In this document: positions 31,287 through 39,510 of the stretch, piece by piece
Numbering within the stretch: the stretch's first letter is position 1
How the letters are laid out: every line of letters begins with the position of its first letter
Source of the DNA: Pseudomonas fluorescens
GTDB taxonomy: Bacteria; Pseudomonadota; Gammaproteobacteria; Pseudomonadales; Pseudomonadaceae
DNA: 64,000 nucleotides
NCBI RefSeq assembly: GCF_902497775.2
Contig: NZ_OZ024668.1
Coordinates: forward strand, 271,826-335,825
Direction of reading: 5' to 3'
Position numbers and translations under genes: made by a program
The notes under the pieces: generated by a model
What the model saw: the letters and a program-made list of their open reading frames with translations, nothing else
What the model was told of the DNA's origin: nothing
The model's database searches: none

Positions 31287-31346
31287 CATATACCGATTTT
31301 AGGTATACGTTAGGGTATACGCCGGTTCGACGAGAAAACGTATACC
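31287..31346. promoter_or_regulatory. Putative integrase/excisionase arm sites, left end
   Basis: Four related octamers: CATATACC (31287), GGTATACG (31302 and 31314, 12 bases apart), CGTATACC (31339). They fill the gap just before the integrase start and recur at the right end (46614 and 46626) with the same orientation and 12-base spacing. Confidence 0.6.
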
Positions 31347-31347
31347 T

Positions 31348-32676
31348 ATGGCACGCACCGTTACGCCCCTCTCAGACCCCAAATGCGAGGCCGCCAAGCC
31401 GCGGGACAAGGACTACACCCTGTTCGACGGTCAGGGCCTGTTCCTGCTGGTCAAGAAGAACGGCAGCAAGATCTGGCGCATGAAGTTCAAGCGGCCGGAT
31501 GGCAGAGAGGGGCTGGCCACCTTCGGCAACTACCCAGCGCTGACACTCAAAGCCGCCCGTGCGCGCCGAGCCGAAGCGCTGGAGTTGTTGGCGCATGGTA
31601 AAGACCCGATTGAGAGCGCCAGGCAGGGGAGGGTCGAAGCGGCGAACGCGAGGGCCAACACCTTCGGCGTGCTGGCCAAGGACTGGCACGACGCCTGCTC
31701 TAAGAAGTGGTCCCCAGGTCATGCCGCGACGGTGTGGCGGCGTATCGAAACTTACCTGCTCCCGGCCCTGGGCCAGCGCCCGGTGGCCGGCCTCAAGACC
31801 CGCGACCTGTTGGCGCCGCTCAAGGCTGTGGAAAAGCGCGAAGTTTTGGACACTGCCGGCCGGCTACGGCAGTACATGACTGGGATCATGCGCATGGCTG
31901 TCCAGCACGGGCACATCGACACGAACCCTGCAGTCGACCTTCAGGGCGCAACTGCTACACGCAAGACCGTCCACCGGCCTGCGCTTGCGCTGGATCGGCT
32001 GCCTGAGCTGCTGCAACGAATCGACAGCGACACTGGTCGGCCGCTGACACGGTTGGCCACCCAGCTCACCCTGCTGGTGTTTATTCGATCCAGTGAGTTG
32101 CGGTTTGCGCGCTGGCCAGAGATCGACACCGATCGCTCCATGTGGGAGATCCCCGGGGAGCGCCAGCAGATTGAAGGTGTGAAAAACTCGCATCGCGGCT
32201 CCAAGATGAGCACGCCCCACCTGGTACCTCTCAGTCGCCAGGCACTGGCCACGCTCGAGCAGGTGCGCCTGCTCACCGGGCGCTTCGACCTTGTGTTCGC
32301 GGGTGACAGCAACCACTGGAAGCCCATGAGCGAGAACACGGTGAACAAGGCGCTTCGACGCATGGGCTACGACACCAAGACCGAGGTGTGTGGGCATGGG
32401 TTCAGAGCCATGGCCTGTTCTGCGCTCGTCGAATCGGGACTGTGGAGCAAGGACGCGGTAGAGCGTCAGATGAGCCACCAAGAGCGTAACAGTGTGCGGG
32501 CGGCATACATCCATAAGGCTGAGTACATTGAAGAACGCCGGCTCATGGTTCAGTGGTGGGCCGACTATCTGGATGCCAATCGAGAGAAGCACATCACGCC
32601 TTATGACTTTGCTCGCGTGGGGGAGGGTGTAAGCAATGTGGTGCGTGGAGCATTCGGCATGATTGGACAGCAATGA
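31348..32676 (+). CDS. P4-type tyrosine integrase
   Basis: 442 aa. N-terminal DUF4102-type arm-binding domain (GQGLFLLVKKNGSKIW, about 25-90), core-binding domain (about 105-190), catalytic domain with R247 (FIRSSEL), H350 and R353 (HGFR), H377 (MSHQ) and nucleophile Y387 (AAYIHKAEY). All catalytic residues are intact. It should cut at the tRNA-Thr 3' end and be responsible for att recombination. The start codon abuts the last arm-like site, so integrase may control its own promoter. Confidence 0.95.
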   Translation: MARTVTPLSDPKCEAAKPRDKDYTLFDGQGLFLLVKKNGSKIWRMKFKRPDGREGLATFGNYPALTLKAARARRAEALELLAHGKDPIESARQGRVEAANARANTFGVLAKDWHDACSKKWSPGHAATVWRRIETYLLPALGQRPVAGLKTRDLLAPLKAVEKREVLDTAGRLRQYMTGIMRMAVQHGHIDTNPAVDLQGATATRKTVHRPALALDRLPELLQRIDSDTGRPLTRLATQLTLLVFIRSSELRFARWPEIDTDRSMWEIPGERQQIEGVKNSHRGSKMSTPHLVPLSRQALATLEQVRLLTGRFDLVFAGDSNHWKPMSENTVNKALRRMGYDTKTEVCGHGFRAMACSALVESGLWSKDAVERQMSHQERNSVRAAYIHKAEYIEERRLMVQWWADYLDANREKHITPYDFARVGEGVSNVVRGAFGMIGQQ

Positions 32677-32995
32677 AGACAAGTATTCGATTAAAAGCCG
32701 GTGTTCTTGGTGTTCTTGGTGTTCTTGGTGTTCCAAAAACGCTGGAAGCCAAAAACCACGAGGTCTGTAGCCAAGGAACACCTTTGTCTAAACGGCGGAA
32801 CACGAAGACGCCGGAACACCCAAGGTGTTCCATGAGCGAGGCGCCTCGGCCCGTGCGCCCGTCTACGCCAACGCAAGCCTCCTCCTCCTGCTGGCCGCTC
32901 TTCGGATGCGCTCACGCACTCAATCACGGCCCGGCGCGGCTTTGTCTGCGCCAACCGGGGCGTGGGGATCGTCAAATATCTAACGGCGCATTGCT
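32677..32995. other. Non-coding stretch holding the left GGTGTTC cluster
   Basis: No gene supported. It contains the left iteron-like block (32700-32831) and an 18-base stretch (TCCTCCTCCTGCTGGCCG, 32880-32897) that recurs in the same orientation at 45945-45962 beside the right block. Open frames here give proline/threonine repeats from the iterons and are rejected. Confidence 0.6.
32700..32831. repeat. Left GGTGTTC iteron-like cluster (putative replication origin or crr)
   Basis: Four GGTGTTC units exactly 9 bases apart (32700, 32709, 32718, 32727), then GAACACC at 32776 and 32814, GGAACACG near 32797 and GGTGTTC at 32824. The whole block is homologous to the reverse complement of 46055-46176. 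The unit resembles the GGTGAACA octamer bound by P4 alpha protein, as I recall it. Confidence 0.65.
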
Positions 32996-33850
32996 ATGAC
33001 TCTTGGCAAATTAATGAGTCCCCTGAACCTCGACCTCGACGAGCTTGAGTTGGAGTTGGAGTGGTTGCCGCTTTATGGCGAATTCGCCGAACGCTTCACT
33101 GAGGCGATTGATCTAGTGGCGGCTGGTATCGAAATGTGGAGTCCTCATGAGAGCGAAGAATGGGCAGTTGACGTGGCAGCAGAGATAAACCGAAAGCTCT
33201 ATAACATTGCGCAGGCGCTGGATCGGTCTCCAGCACTGGGCTTGGCTTGGGCGGTGCGTAACGCAGGGTCATGGGAAAGGCGTGCCACCGATTCACAGCT
33301 TGTGGCGGCCCTCGCTATGGCTTATGGCTGCCGGGCGATACATGCTCTTCGCAAATGGCTAACGCACTTGGCTGACGATGTGGTGGAGGCATTTGGACGC
33401 GTGCGTGTTGAGGACTTAAGGGTTAATGACCCTGAGGTTTACGCCACCATCGTTAATGATTGCCGTATTGAATGTCCGATAGCCGAGATCGAGGCACGGC
33501 AGTCGGCTGCAGATTTGCTGGGGCGCGCACGAAATTCCCTCATCTTCGCGGAGTTTTATCGGAATCCAAGTATTCCACCCGAAGCAATGGCGCGACTTAA
33601 TGAGCAAGCAGTAAAGAAATCTCGTGCAGCGACAGGCAGAAAAGCCGGGGCAAGAAGCGGTGCCGCCAGGCAGGAGAAGAATGCCGGGCGCGACAGGGAA
33701 ATCTGTGATGCGGGCCGGAAGCTACTCGCGTCTGGTAGGGCCCCCAGTGAAATCTCAGGGATCATTTCACGAATGGAAGTTTCGGGAAGCCTTGGGTCCA
33801 AGGGCGTACGGGACGTGCTACGCAAAGGACTTGTTCTGGATCCCGCCTAA
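32996..33850 (+). CDS. Hypothetical island protein
   Basis: 284 aa, soluble, acidic at the N-terminus (DLDELELELEWLP), mostly helical, with a basic segment around 210-235 (KKSRAATGRKAGARSGAARQEK) and a C-terminal part (SGIISRMEVSGSLGSKGVRDVLRKG) that could be a helix-turn-helix. I do not recognise it. The ATG at 32996 lacks a clear ribosome-binding site; a second ATG at 33014 is possible. Its position beside the left repeat cluster could fit a DNA-binding or replication role, but that is speculation. Confidence 0.6.
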   Translation: MTLGKLMSPLNLDLDELELELEWLPLYGEFAERFTEAIDLVAAGIEMWSPHESEEWAVDVAAEINRKLYNIAQALDRSPALGLAWAVRNAGSWERRATDSQLVAALAMAYGCRAIHALRKWLTHLADDVVEAFGRVRVEDLRVNDPEVYATIVNDCRIECPIAEIEARQSAADLLGRARNSLIFAEFYRNPSIPPEAMARLNEQAVKKSRAATGRKAGARSGAARQEKNAGRDREICDAGRKLLASGRAPSEISGIISRMEVSGSLGSKGVRDVLRKGLVLDPA

Positions 33851-33856
33851 ATTACA

Positions 33857-33881
33857 GGGAGGTGAACCATGTTCACCTCCC
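33857..33881. promoter_or_regulatory. Perfect inverted repeat GGGAGGTGAAC-CAT-GTTCACCTCCC
   Basis: An 11-base perfect palindrome with a 3-base gap, between the hypothetical gene and the HTH gene. Could be an operator for the HTH or AlpA protein or a tight hairpin. It contains GGTGAAC, close to the iteron unit. Confidence 0.5.
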
Positions 33882-33933
33882 TCCTGCCTCTTATCTTCGC
33901 CCCCGTTGGTTTCATCAAACCCGGGGGCATCAC

Positions 33934-34167
33934 ATGCAACTCAATCGAACTGTGACAACTGTTTCACCCGCTGACCTTCTCACGCCTGAGCAGGCGGCCC
34001 AACTGTTGGGCCTATCGGTAAAGACCCTGGCCACCTGGCGCAGCACTGGTCGGCACGCTCTCCCATTCATCCGCTGCGGCGCACGTATCCGTTATCAGCG
34101 CACCGAGCTGGTCGCCTGGCTAGCAGATCGGCACCACACCCCCGCCGCGCCTCGGGGGGAAATCTAA
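33934..34167 (+). CDS. Small helix-turn-helix protein (excisionase/MerR-like)
   Basis: 77 aa. LLTPEQAAQLLGLSVKTLATWRSTGRHALPFIRCGARIRYQRTELVAWLADR is a complete HTH_17-type winged fold. Such proteins act as excisionases or regulators in mobile elements. The ATG at 33934 is chosen for the family start. Its stop overlaps the next start as TAATG, opening a run of four coupled genes. Confidence 0.8.
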   Translation: MQLNRTVTTVSPADLLTPEQAAQLLGLSVKTLATWRSTGRHALPFIRCGARIRYQRTELVAWLADRHHTPAAPRGEI

Positions 34168-34499
34168 TGTCCCCGCATCAAACCTTTGGCAAAACCCCCG
34201 CCCAATCGACTCCTTGCCGTGCGCATACCCGCGAAGTCTCGGGGCGCAATCTGCGCCAGGATATGGGTCAAGCTCCAGGCTTTGACCCTGCCGCCACGCT
34301 GATTCGCTTCCCCGATGTAGTGGCTATGACCGGTCTAGCTCGCGCAACTATCTACAAGCGCCTCAAGGACGATCCGACCTTTCCCCGCCCCGTGCCGTTG
34401 AGCAACAGCACGTCACGGGGAGCACCAGTGGGATTTGTTCTCGCAGAAGTGCAGCGCTGGGCGCGTGAACGTATTGAAGCTCGGGGGATCACTGCATGA
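34167..34499 (+). CDS. AlpA-family regulator
   Basis: 110 aa. A variable N-terminal 40 residues, then LIRFPDVVAMTGLARATIYKRLKDDPTFPRPVPL and FVLAEVQRWARERIEAR, the AlpA / prophage CP4-57 regulator pattern. AlpA-type proteins promote excision or activate integrase in P4-like elements. Coupled by overlapping stop/start codons to both neighbours. Confidence 0.85.
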   Translation: MSPHQTFGKTPAQSTPCRAHTREVSGRNLRQDMGQAPGFDPAATLIRFPDVVAMTGLARATIYKRLKDDPTFPRPVPLSNSTSRGAPVGFVLAEVQRWARERIEARGITA

Positions 34500-35101
34500 G
34501 ATCCGCTCGCATGCCGTTTACTGGCCCCTTCTTCGACACATACGGAATTGGCTTTGCCCTGTACCAGACGGGCCGCAACAACTGGAAGCAACGTACCGTC
34601 GCAGGTGTAAGTTGGAATGGCCAGGAAGGAAAAGCGCACTTTTTCAACCCTGATGGCCTGGTGCTTCCGCTGGTTCCTTCCCCTTGGGAACTGCCTGCCG
34701 TGTTGCGCCAGCAGAGAACGCGAATGGAGCCGGCACAGGTGATGGGATCGGGTGTATTCGCTATGACCCATCCCGCTGGAGATTCGGTGCTATCGAACGA
34801 ATCAAACCAGTGGGTCACTTACTGGCTCGTAGGGAGTGATGCGGCCTATGCAAATTGCCAAGAGGTATGGGGTGCCTATGTGGAGTCTCAAGTAGCGGCT
34901 GAGCGCAAAGCGGCCGAACACAACTACGTTGATGCCCGCCGTATCAGCCAACGCGCAGAGCAGGAGCCGACCTGTGATGGTCTGCCCGAATGGGTCCGAG
35001 TAAACACTGAGGATTGCCGTCGCATCCTGCGTTCTGAGTATGAGCGCGAATGTGCGGAGGATCAGCGAGTTGCGGCCTGGTTGCGAGGGTGCGCCGCATG
35101 A
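34496..35101 (+). CDS. Hypothetical island protein
   Basis: 201 aa, soluble, aromatic-rich at the N-terminus (GPFFDTYGIGFALYQTGRNNWKQRTVAGVSWNG), charged helices at the end. Not recognised. Start ATG overlaps the alpA-like stop (ATGA) and its own stop overlaps the next start, so expression follows the AlpA-type gene. Confidence 0.65.
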   Translation: MRSARMPFTGPFFDTYGIGFALYQTGRNNWKQRTVAGVSWNGQEGKAHFFNPDGLVLPLVPSPWELPAVLRQQRTRMEPAQVMGSGVFAMTHPAGDSVLSNESNQWVTYWLVGSDAAYANCQEVWGAYVESQVAAERKAAEHNYVDARRISQRAEQEPTCDGLPEWVRVNTEDCRRILRSEYERECAEDQRVAAWLRGCAA

Positions 35102-35430
35102 AACCTATTTTCCTGCCCGCCGCTGCCCTTGATGCCATAGACGAACTGGGTCCAAAGGCACCTTCGCCTGGGCGACTGGAGCGACTGCAAAAACTCCGCG
35201 ACGAAGCACTGGCCAAAGGGGCGCACGTTCTACTGCTGATTTGGCCGACCCTCGATTGGGGGCTGCTCGCTGTCGAGGCGCCTGGGGACGTAGTAATTCG
35301 GGATGCAGCGCAGTTGGTGCCCAACGTGCTGGCCAATCCCGATGCATTAGGACAGATGTATGAGAAGGCCAGGCAAGGCCGCAATCTCACTTGGCTCAAG
35401 CTTGAGCGTCCCCCGGCCATTACCCACTAA
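35098..35430 (+). CDS. Hypothetical island protein
   Basis: 110 aa, starts MKPIFLPAAALDAI. Hydrophobic middle (HVLLLIWPTLDWGLLAVE) is too short and polar to be a clear membrane helix. Not recognised. Last gene of the HTH-AlpA run; a terminator follows 6 bases after its stop. Confidence 0.65.
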   Translation: MKPIFLPAAALDAIDELGPKAPSPGRLERLQKLRDEALAKGAHVLLLIWPTLDWGLLAVEAPGDVVIRDAAQLVPNVLANPDALGQMYEKARQGRNLTWLKLERPPAITH

Positions 35431-35435
35431 CGAAA

Positions 35436-35462
35436 ACGCCCCCGGCTGCAACCGGGGGCGTC
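35436..35462 (+). terminator. Hairpin ending the HTH-AlpA operon
   Basis: ACGCCCCCGG-CTGCAA-CCGGGGGCGT, a 10-base GC-rich stem, but followed by CTGAGG without a T tract, so termination strength is uncertain. Confidence 0.6.
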
Positions 35463-35592
35463 TGAGGATCTTCACTGTGCCCGCTCACTCTATGCCATGG
35501 CCAAGAGCCATGCAACCTGCCCGCACCACTCAGCTTGCGCTTCGTCGGCTCACACGTTACTCTCCGCCTGTCGCTGCAAATCCAGCGACCGG

Positions 35593-35617
35593 GTTTGGCG
35601 ACCCGATCAGTAACAGG
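35593..35617 (+). promoter_or_regulatory. seqA-like target of the antisense RNA
   Basis: Contains TTTGGCGAC and AGTAACAGG. Both are complementary to loop sequences of the downstream structured RNA (CGCCAA and CCTGTTAC) and both recur in the seqC-like site. Confidence 0.55.
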
Positions 35618-35656
35618 CGCACAGGCGCCCATACCACCATTGCAGGCGCTTTTTTT
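35616..35656 (+). terminator. Attenuator: antiterminator versus terminator
   Basis: GCGCC at 35625-35629 can pair with GGCGC at 35616-35620 (4-base loop) or with GGCGC at 35645-35649, which is followed by seven T (terminator). Antisense pairing to GTAACAGG (35610-35617) would take two bases of the first stem and favour the terminator. Confidence 0.55.
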
Positions 35657-35677
35657 GTGCCCGCAATGCCTTGTTAT

Positions 35678-35755
35678 GGTGGCCGTGCGTGGGAGACCTT
35701 CGGGTCTGCCGGGTTCCTGTTACCCCGGTTCGCCAACCTGCGCACGGCTGCCACC
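35678..35755 (+). ncRNA. Putative P4 CI / P1 C4-type antisense RNA
   Basis: A closing stem of 12 pairs (GGTGGCCGTGCG at 35678-35689 with CGCACGGCTGCCACC at 35741-35755, 3-base bulge) encloses two hairpins: AGACC-TTCG-GGTCT (35694-35707) and CCGGG...CCCGG (35709-35728). The second loop carries CCTGTTAC (35716-35723), complementary to GTAACAGG on both sides. In P4 the CI RNA pairs with seqA and seqC to terminate the replication operon; the same layout is seen here. Assignment is inference from structure and context. Confidence 0.6.
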
Positions 35756-35763
35756 CATAATCG

Positions 35764-35806
35764 TTTGGCGACGGTTTGTGGCAGCTCCTCACCAGTAACA
35801 GGAGCT
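35764..35806 (+). promoter_or_regulatory. seqC-like target covering the ribosome-binding site
   Basis: TTTGGCGAC (35764) and GTAACAGG (35795-35802). AGCTCCT (35783) and AGGAGCT (35800) form a hairpin whose 3' arm is the AGGAG ribosome-binding site of the gene at 35813, so antisense pairing would cover that site. Confidence 0.55.
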
Positions 35807-35812
35807 ACGCCC

Positions 35813-35977
35813 ATGCACGCCCTCAATCCGTCTGCTCTCCAGAGCCACATTGCCGCCCTGAAGGCCCGTGCCATTGCGGCACTGCACGCCAATTCATCCC
35901 TCTCCGTCCGCTTGGCGCGTTACAACGCGGCGATGGCCCGTGCCCGCGCCCTGGAAGCAAACGGGGGTGCCCAATGA
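35813..35977 (+). CDS. Small leader-gene protein of the replicase operon
   Basis: 54 aa (MHALNPSALQSHIAALKARAIAALHANSS...), helical and alanine-rich, with a good AGGAG site. It occupies the place of the small kil/eta-type genes between CI RNA and the replication genes in P4, but no sequence similarity is claimed. Its stop overlaps the next start as ATGA. Confidence 0.6.
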   Translation: MHALNPSALQSHIAALKARAIAALHANSSLSVRLARYNAAMARARALEANGGAQ

Positions 35978-36261
35978 CTACTCAAGTACAGCACTGCTCT
36001 CAACCCGAAGACCTGCTTTGCGTTACCGCACAGGCGCCCGCTGGCGTCCCAATAGATGCGATCACCTGTGCCGTTGAGCGAGCCCGGGCAGTGCTGTGCT
36101 TGCTGGAGGATCAGTTCGAGGCGGAGCAGGGGCAGCGCCTGGCTAACCGCGTGATTCTCGGCGCCCTGTGGGACGTACGTGGGACGCTGGAGCAGATTCA
36201 TACCCTGGTCGTGCATGCCGACGACTCGACCCGCCATGTCGGGGAAAGGGGGCGGAAATGA
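35974..36261 (+). CDS. Hypothetical protein of the replicase operon
   Basis: 95 aa, helical, with a C-terminal half (ALWDVRGTLEQIHTLVVHADD) similar in style to small pseudomonad proteins that accompany DUF3077 genes. Start and stop are both overlapped by neighbours. Function unknown. Confidence 0.65.
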   Translation: MTTQVQHCSQPEDLLCVTAQAPAGVPIDAITCAVERARAVLCLLEDQFEAEQGQRLANRVILGALWDVRGTLEQIHTLVVHADDSTRHVGERGRK

Positions 36262-36542
36262 GCGGGCGCGTTCAAGTTAATACGGCAGGTGGGGCCACTT
36301 TCTCTAAGCACAACTCGTTGAATCAACCGTTCTTCCAGGTGTGCCCTGGTATCTCCGGTGAGGAAGCTTTAGAGCAGGCTTCCGTGCTCATGGATTGCGT
36401 TAACAAATTAACTCAGTTGGCTGGCATGAGCGGCGATAACGAGTCCCTGGTATGGGCGGCACACTATCTGGGCGAGCAGGCAAAGGCTCTCATTGATGAC
36501 GTGGCCACCGGGATTCAGATTGCCGAGAGTGGCGAAGCATGA
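36258..36542 (+). CDS. DUF3077-like protein
   Basis: 94 aa. FFQVCPGISGEEALEQASVLMDCVNKLTQLAGMSGDNESLVWAAHYLGEQAKALIDDV is the DUF3077 pattern as I recall it. A paralogue lies just outside the island at 47936-48217. The family is common in pseudomonads and has no assigned function. Coupled by ATGA overlaps to its neighbours, directly before the primase gene. Confidence 0.75.
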   Translation: MSGRVQVNTAGGATFSKHNSLNQPFFQVCPGISGEEALEQASVLMDCVNKLTQLAGMSGDNESLVWAAHYLGEQAKALIDDVATGIQIAESGEA

Positions 36543-39415
36543 GCAGGAAGATGCCCAGCTCCCGGCATCCGACCTTTGCCCAGGTCAAAGCCGCTTCCTT
36601 GGCGGCGATTGACCGCGTGCTGGCCCACTGGCTTCCAGGTGGCAAGCGCGTAGACGGTGGCAAGGAGTACACCGCACCCAACCCAACAAGAGCGGACAAG
36701 CATTCAGGTTCGCTCAAGGTGAACCTGGCCAAAGCCACCTGGTGCGACTTCGCCACCGGTGACAAAGGCGGCGATTTGATTGACCTGGTGCGCTACCTTG
36801 ATCGCGGCACCGATGTGGAGGCCTGCAACAAACTGGCGGCCTTCCTGGGCGTCGAAGCGACAAATAGCACCAACGTCACACCGCCCACTAGCCAGGCCAA
36901 GAAACCAGAGTGGGTGCCCGTGTTGCCCATTCCTGAGCAGGCAATGCAGAAGGTGCTGCAAGCGCACCGGCAGCACGGTAAACCTTCCAAGGTTTGGATT
37001 TACCGTGACTCCAACGGTCAGCCACTTATGGTGTTGTACCGCTTCGACCTCGGGCCGGATGAGAGCGGCACGCCGCGCAAAGTGTTCGCGCCCCTCACTT
37101 GGTGCAAACACTCTGCAAATGACTCGATGGCCTGGCGCTGGCAGGGCTTGTCGGAGCCTCGCCCGCTGCTGCGCCTTGCTGAGCTGGCCAAACGCCCCTC
37201 GGCACCAGTAGTGCTGTGCGAGGGCGAGAAGGCCGCCGATGCCGCTGCCGAGCTGTTGCCCGAGCATGTTGCCACCTGCTGGCCTAACGGGACGAACTCT
37301 TGGCAGAAGGCTGATTTCGCTGCGCTAGTCGGGCGTGACGTGTTGCTGTGGCCAGACAACGACGTCCCAGGCTTGAAGTGCATGGATGCCTTGGCCGACC
37401 ACCTGCTAAAGCTCGGAGCTGCCAAGGTGCAGACGGTAGCCTTAACGGTGTTCGGACAACTCCCTGGTATGAACGGTGAGCGCCCCACCTTCGCCCCAGG
37501 CGGTGAGTGGCGCGAAGGTGACGATGCGGCGGATGCTCAATCCAAAGGCTGGACTGCTCAACACTTGGCAGAGCTGCAGCGCACCGGGGAGCTGTTCGCC
37601 CTCGCACCTGCCGCCACACCCGCCCTCACCAAGCAGAGCAAGACCACTGGCCAGGCCAAGCCGCAACCCGAGAAGAAAACCGCCCCGGCCCCGAGCGGCT
37701 TCCGTGTCACGAAGGATGGGGTGTTCTATGCCGGTGAGGATGGCGAAGCACGCCCGGTTTGCTCACGGTTAGAGATATTGGCTCGCACCCGTGACGAAAA
37801 GGGCCACGGCTGGGGCCTGCTGGTGGAGTTCGATGACCCGGATGGGGCCAACAAGCGCCTCAACATTCCGGCCAGGGCAATGGCGGGCGACTTTGGCAAG
37901 GAAGTGCTCGCGCCACTGGTTGATATGGGGCTGAGACTGGCGCCCGTGCGCACTGCTCGCAATTCGCGCAACGATCTACAGAGCTACTTGCAGGGCTATG
38001 ACAGTGCTGAGCGTGCTCGTCTGGTCACTCGTCTAGGCTGGCACGGGGATGCCTACTTGTTGCCAGATCGGCAGATAGGTGCCAGCGCCGAGTATCTGCA
38101 CTTCTACGAAGCCGGTGCCCAGCTTCCGCCGATCACTCAGGCAGGGACGCTGGAACAATGGCAGCAGCAAATCGGTTCGCTTTGCGTGGGCAATAACCGG
38201 CTGGCGTTCGTCGTATGCGTGGCTTTCGCTGGGGCGGTACTGCATCTACTGGGGCACGAGTCGGGCGGTTTCCACCTGTACGGCGATAGCTCGGGCGGGA
38301 AGACCACCCACCTGCAGGTGGCTGCCTCGGTTTGGGGTGGGCCACGTCTGGTGCGCTCCTGGCGCTCTACAGACAACGCCCTGGAAAGTATCGCGGCGGC
38401 GCACTCGGACGGGTTGCTGGTGCTCGATGAGATCGGGATGTGCGACCCACGGATCATTGGGGAAACGGTCTACATGCTGGGTAACGGCACCGGTAAGGCG
38501 CGGGCCAATGATCGGGGCATGAGTGGGCGCCAAGTTCAGGAGTGGCGCTTGCTGTTTCTCTCCACCGGGGAAAAGACCTTGGCGCAACACATGGCCGAGG
38601 CAAACAAGGAATTGAAAGCCGGTATGGAGGTGCGACTGCTTGCTGTACCGGCTGACGCGAGCAAAGGGCTAGGGTTGTTCGAAGAGCTGCATGGCTTCGA
38701 CGATGCCGCCGCGCTGTCGGATGCGCTCAAGGCCCGGGTGAGCCGATGCTATGGCACGCCTGCCCTGGCTTTCCTGTCGGCCCTCTGTGAGCCCGCCAAG
38801 TTGCGGGCATATGCGGCCATGGTGCGCAGCACTCTGGAGCGGTTTACCACCGAGGCATTACCTGCCAGCGCCAGCGGCCAGGCACAGCGTGCCGCAACTC
38901 GCTTCGGACTGGCAGCGGCGGCGGGTGAGTTGGCCACAGCCTTGGGCGTTACAGGATGGCCAGACGGTCTAGCGCTGCAATCCGCGCGCGTGTGCTTGGA
39001 TGCTTGGTTGGCTGAACGTGGCGGTGCTGGAAACCTGGAAGGTGACGCTATCGTGGCCAGATTGCGCGGCATGGTGGAGCGCTATGGAGAAAGTCGCTTC
39101 ACGCGATGGGATTCTATTGCCGCAAAGACCGATGACCATGCGCCACGTACAGCAGACCGGCTTGGCTTTCGCAGGACTATGGATCATGGCATTGGTGACT
39201 CTCTATATACGTCGGTGACCTATTACTTCCTCGGCACAACTTGGCGTGATGAGGTTTTTAAAGGAATGAACTTGCGAAATGTAAATAGAGAGCTAGTTAC
39301 GCGCGGAATACTTGAGCCGAGCGGAGATGGAAAAGCCGCCCAATCCGTATCACTACCCGGAATGCCGAAAGGACGGGTTTATGTTGTGAATTCAAACGTA
39401 TTGCTTAGCGACTAA
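36539..39415 (+). CDS. DUF927-type primase/helicase (satellite replicase)
   Basis: 958 aa. The N-terminal half is primase-like: a CHC2-like region without obvious zinc ligands (about 10-110) and a TOPRIM-like motif VVLCEGEKAADAA (about 224-236) with LLWPDNDVPG further on. The C-terminal DUF927 helicase-like half has Walker A GDSSGGKTT (about 582) and Walker B GLLVLDEIGM (about 625). This architecture is that of replicative proteins of satellites such as the P4 alpha protein. It likely recognises the GGTGTTC clusters of the island, which is inference. Controlled by the attenuator and antisense RNA upstream. The last 250 bases become AT-rich. Confidence 0.88.
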   Translation: MSRKMPSSRHPTFAQVKAASLAAIDRVLAHWLPGGKRVDGGKEYTAPNPTRADKHSGSLKVNLAKATWCDFATGDKGGDLIDLVRYLDRGTDVEACNKLAAFLGVEATNSTNVTPPTSQAKKPEWVPVLPIPEQAMQKVLQAHRQHGKPSKVWIYRDSNGQPLMVLYRFDLGPDESGTPRKVFAPLTWCKHSANDSMAWRWQGLSEPRPLLRLAELAKRPSAPVVLCEGEKAADAAAELLPEHVATCWPNGTNSWQKADFAALVGRDVLLWPDNDVPGLKCMDALADHLLKLGAAKVQTVALTVFGQLPGMNGERPTFAPGGEWREGDDAADAQSKGWTAQHLAELQRTGELFALAPAATPALTKQSKTTGQAKPQPEKKTAPAPSGFRVTKDGVFYAGEDGEARPVCSRLEILARTRDEKGHGWGLLVEFDDPDGANKRLNIPARAMAGDFGKEVLAPLVDMGLRLAPVRTARNSRNDLQSYLQGYDSAERARLVTRLGWHGDAYLLPDRQIGASAEYLHFYEAGAQLPPITQAGTLEQWQQQIGSLCVGNNRLAFVVCVAFAGAVLHLLGHESGGFHLYGDSSGGKTTHLQVAASVWGGPRLVRSWRSTDNALESIAAAHSDGLLVLDEIGMCDPRIIGETVYMLGNGTGKARANDRGMSGRQVQEWRLLFLSTGEKTLAQHMAEANKELKAGMEVRLLAVPADASKGLGLFEELHGFDDAAALSDALKARVSRCYGTPALAFLSALCEPAKLRAYAAMVRSTLERFTTEALPASASGQAQRAATRFGLAAAAGELATALGVTGWPDGLALQSARVCLDAWLAERGGAGNLEGDAIVARLRGMVERYGESRFTRWDSIAAKTDDHAPRTADRLGFRRTMDHGIGDSLYTSVTYYFLGTTWRDEVFKGMNLRNVNRELVTRGILEPSGDGKAAQSVSLPGMPKGRVYVVNSNVLLSD

Positions 39416-39510
39416 CTAATAGCATTTAACTAGCCGGGAGATTAGTGGCCACTTATAGGCTCGGCCTGCCTACGCCTGCGCTTACCTAAACTTAATTGTT
39501 GGAGTCCCAA

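Larger units (their letters stand above)
35463..35812 (+). other. Structured leader of the replicase operon
   Basis: 350 bases without a supported gene. In order: seqA-like target (35593-35617), overlapping antiterminator and terminator hairpins (35616-35656), the putative antisense RNA (35678-35755), and seqC-like target with the ribosome-binding site hairpin (35764-35806). A continuous reading frame crosses it but is broken into structured RNA elements and is not credible as a protein. Confidence 0.6.

Noticed and set aside
32594..32833. Frame encoding GTPRTPRTPRTP
   Set aside because: It is the 9-base iteron read as protein.
35360..35812. Upstream part of a 205-codon frame ending at 35977
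   Set aside because: It passes through a terminator and a highly structured RNA; only the last 54 codons have a ribosome-binding site.
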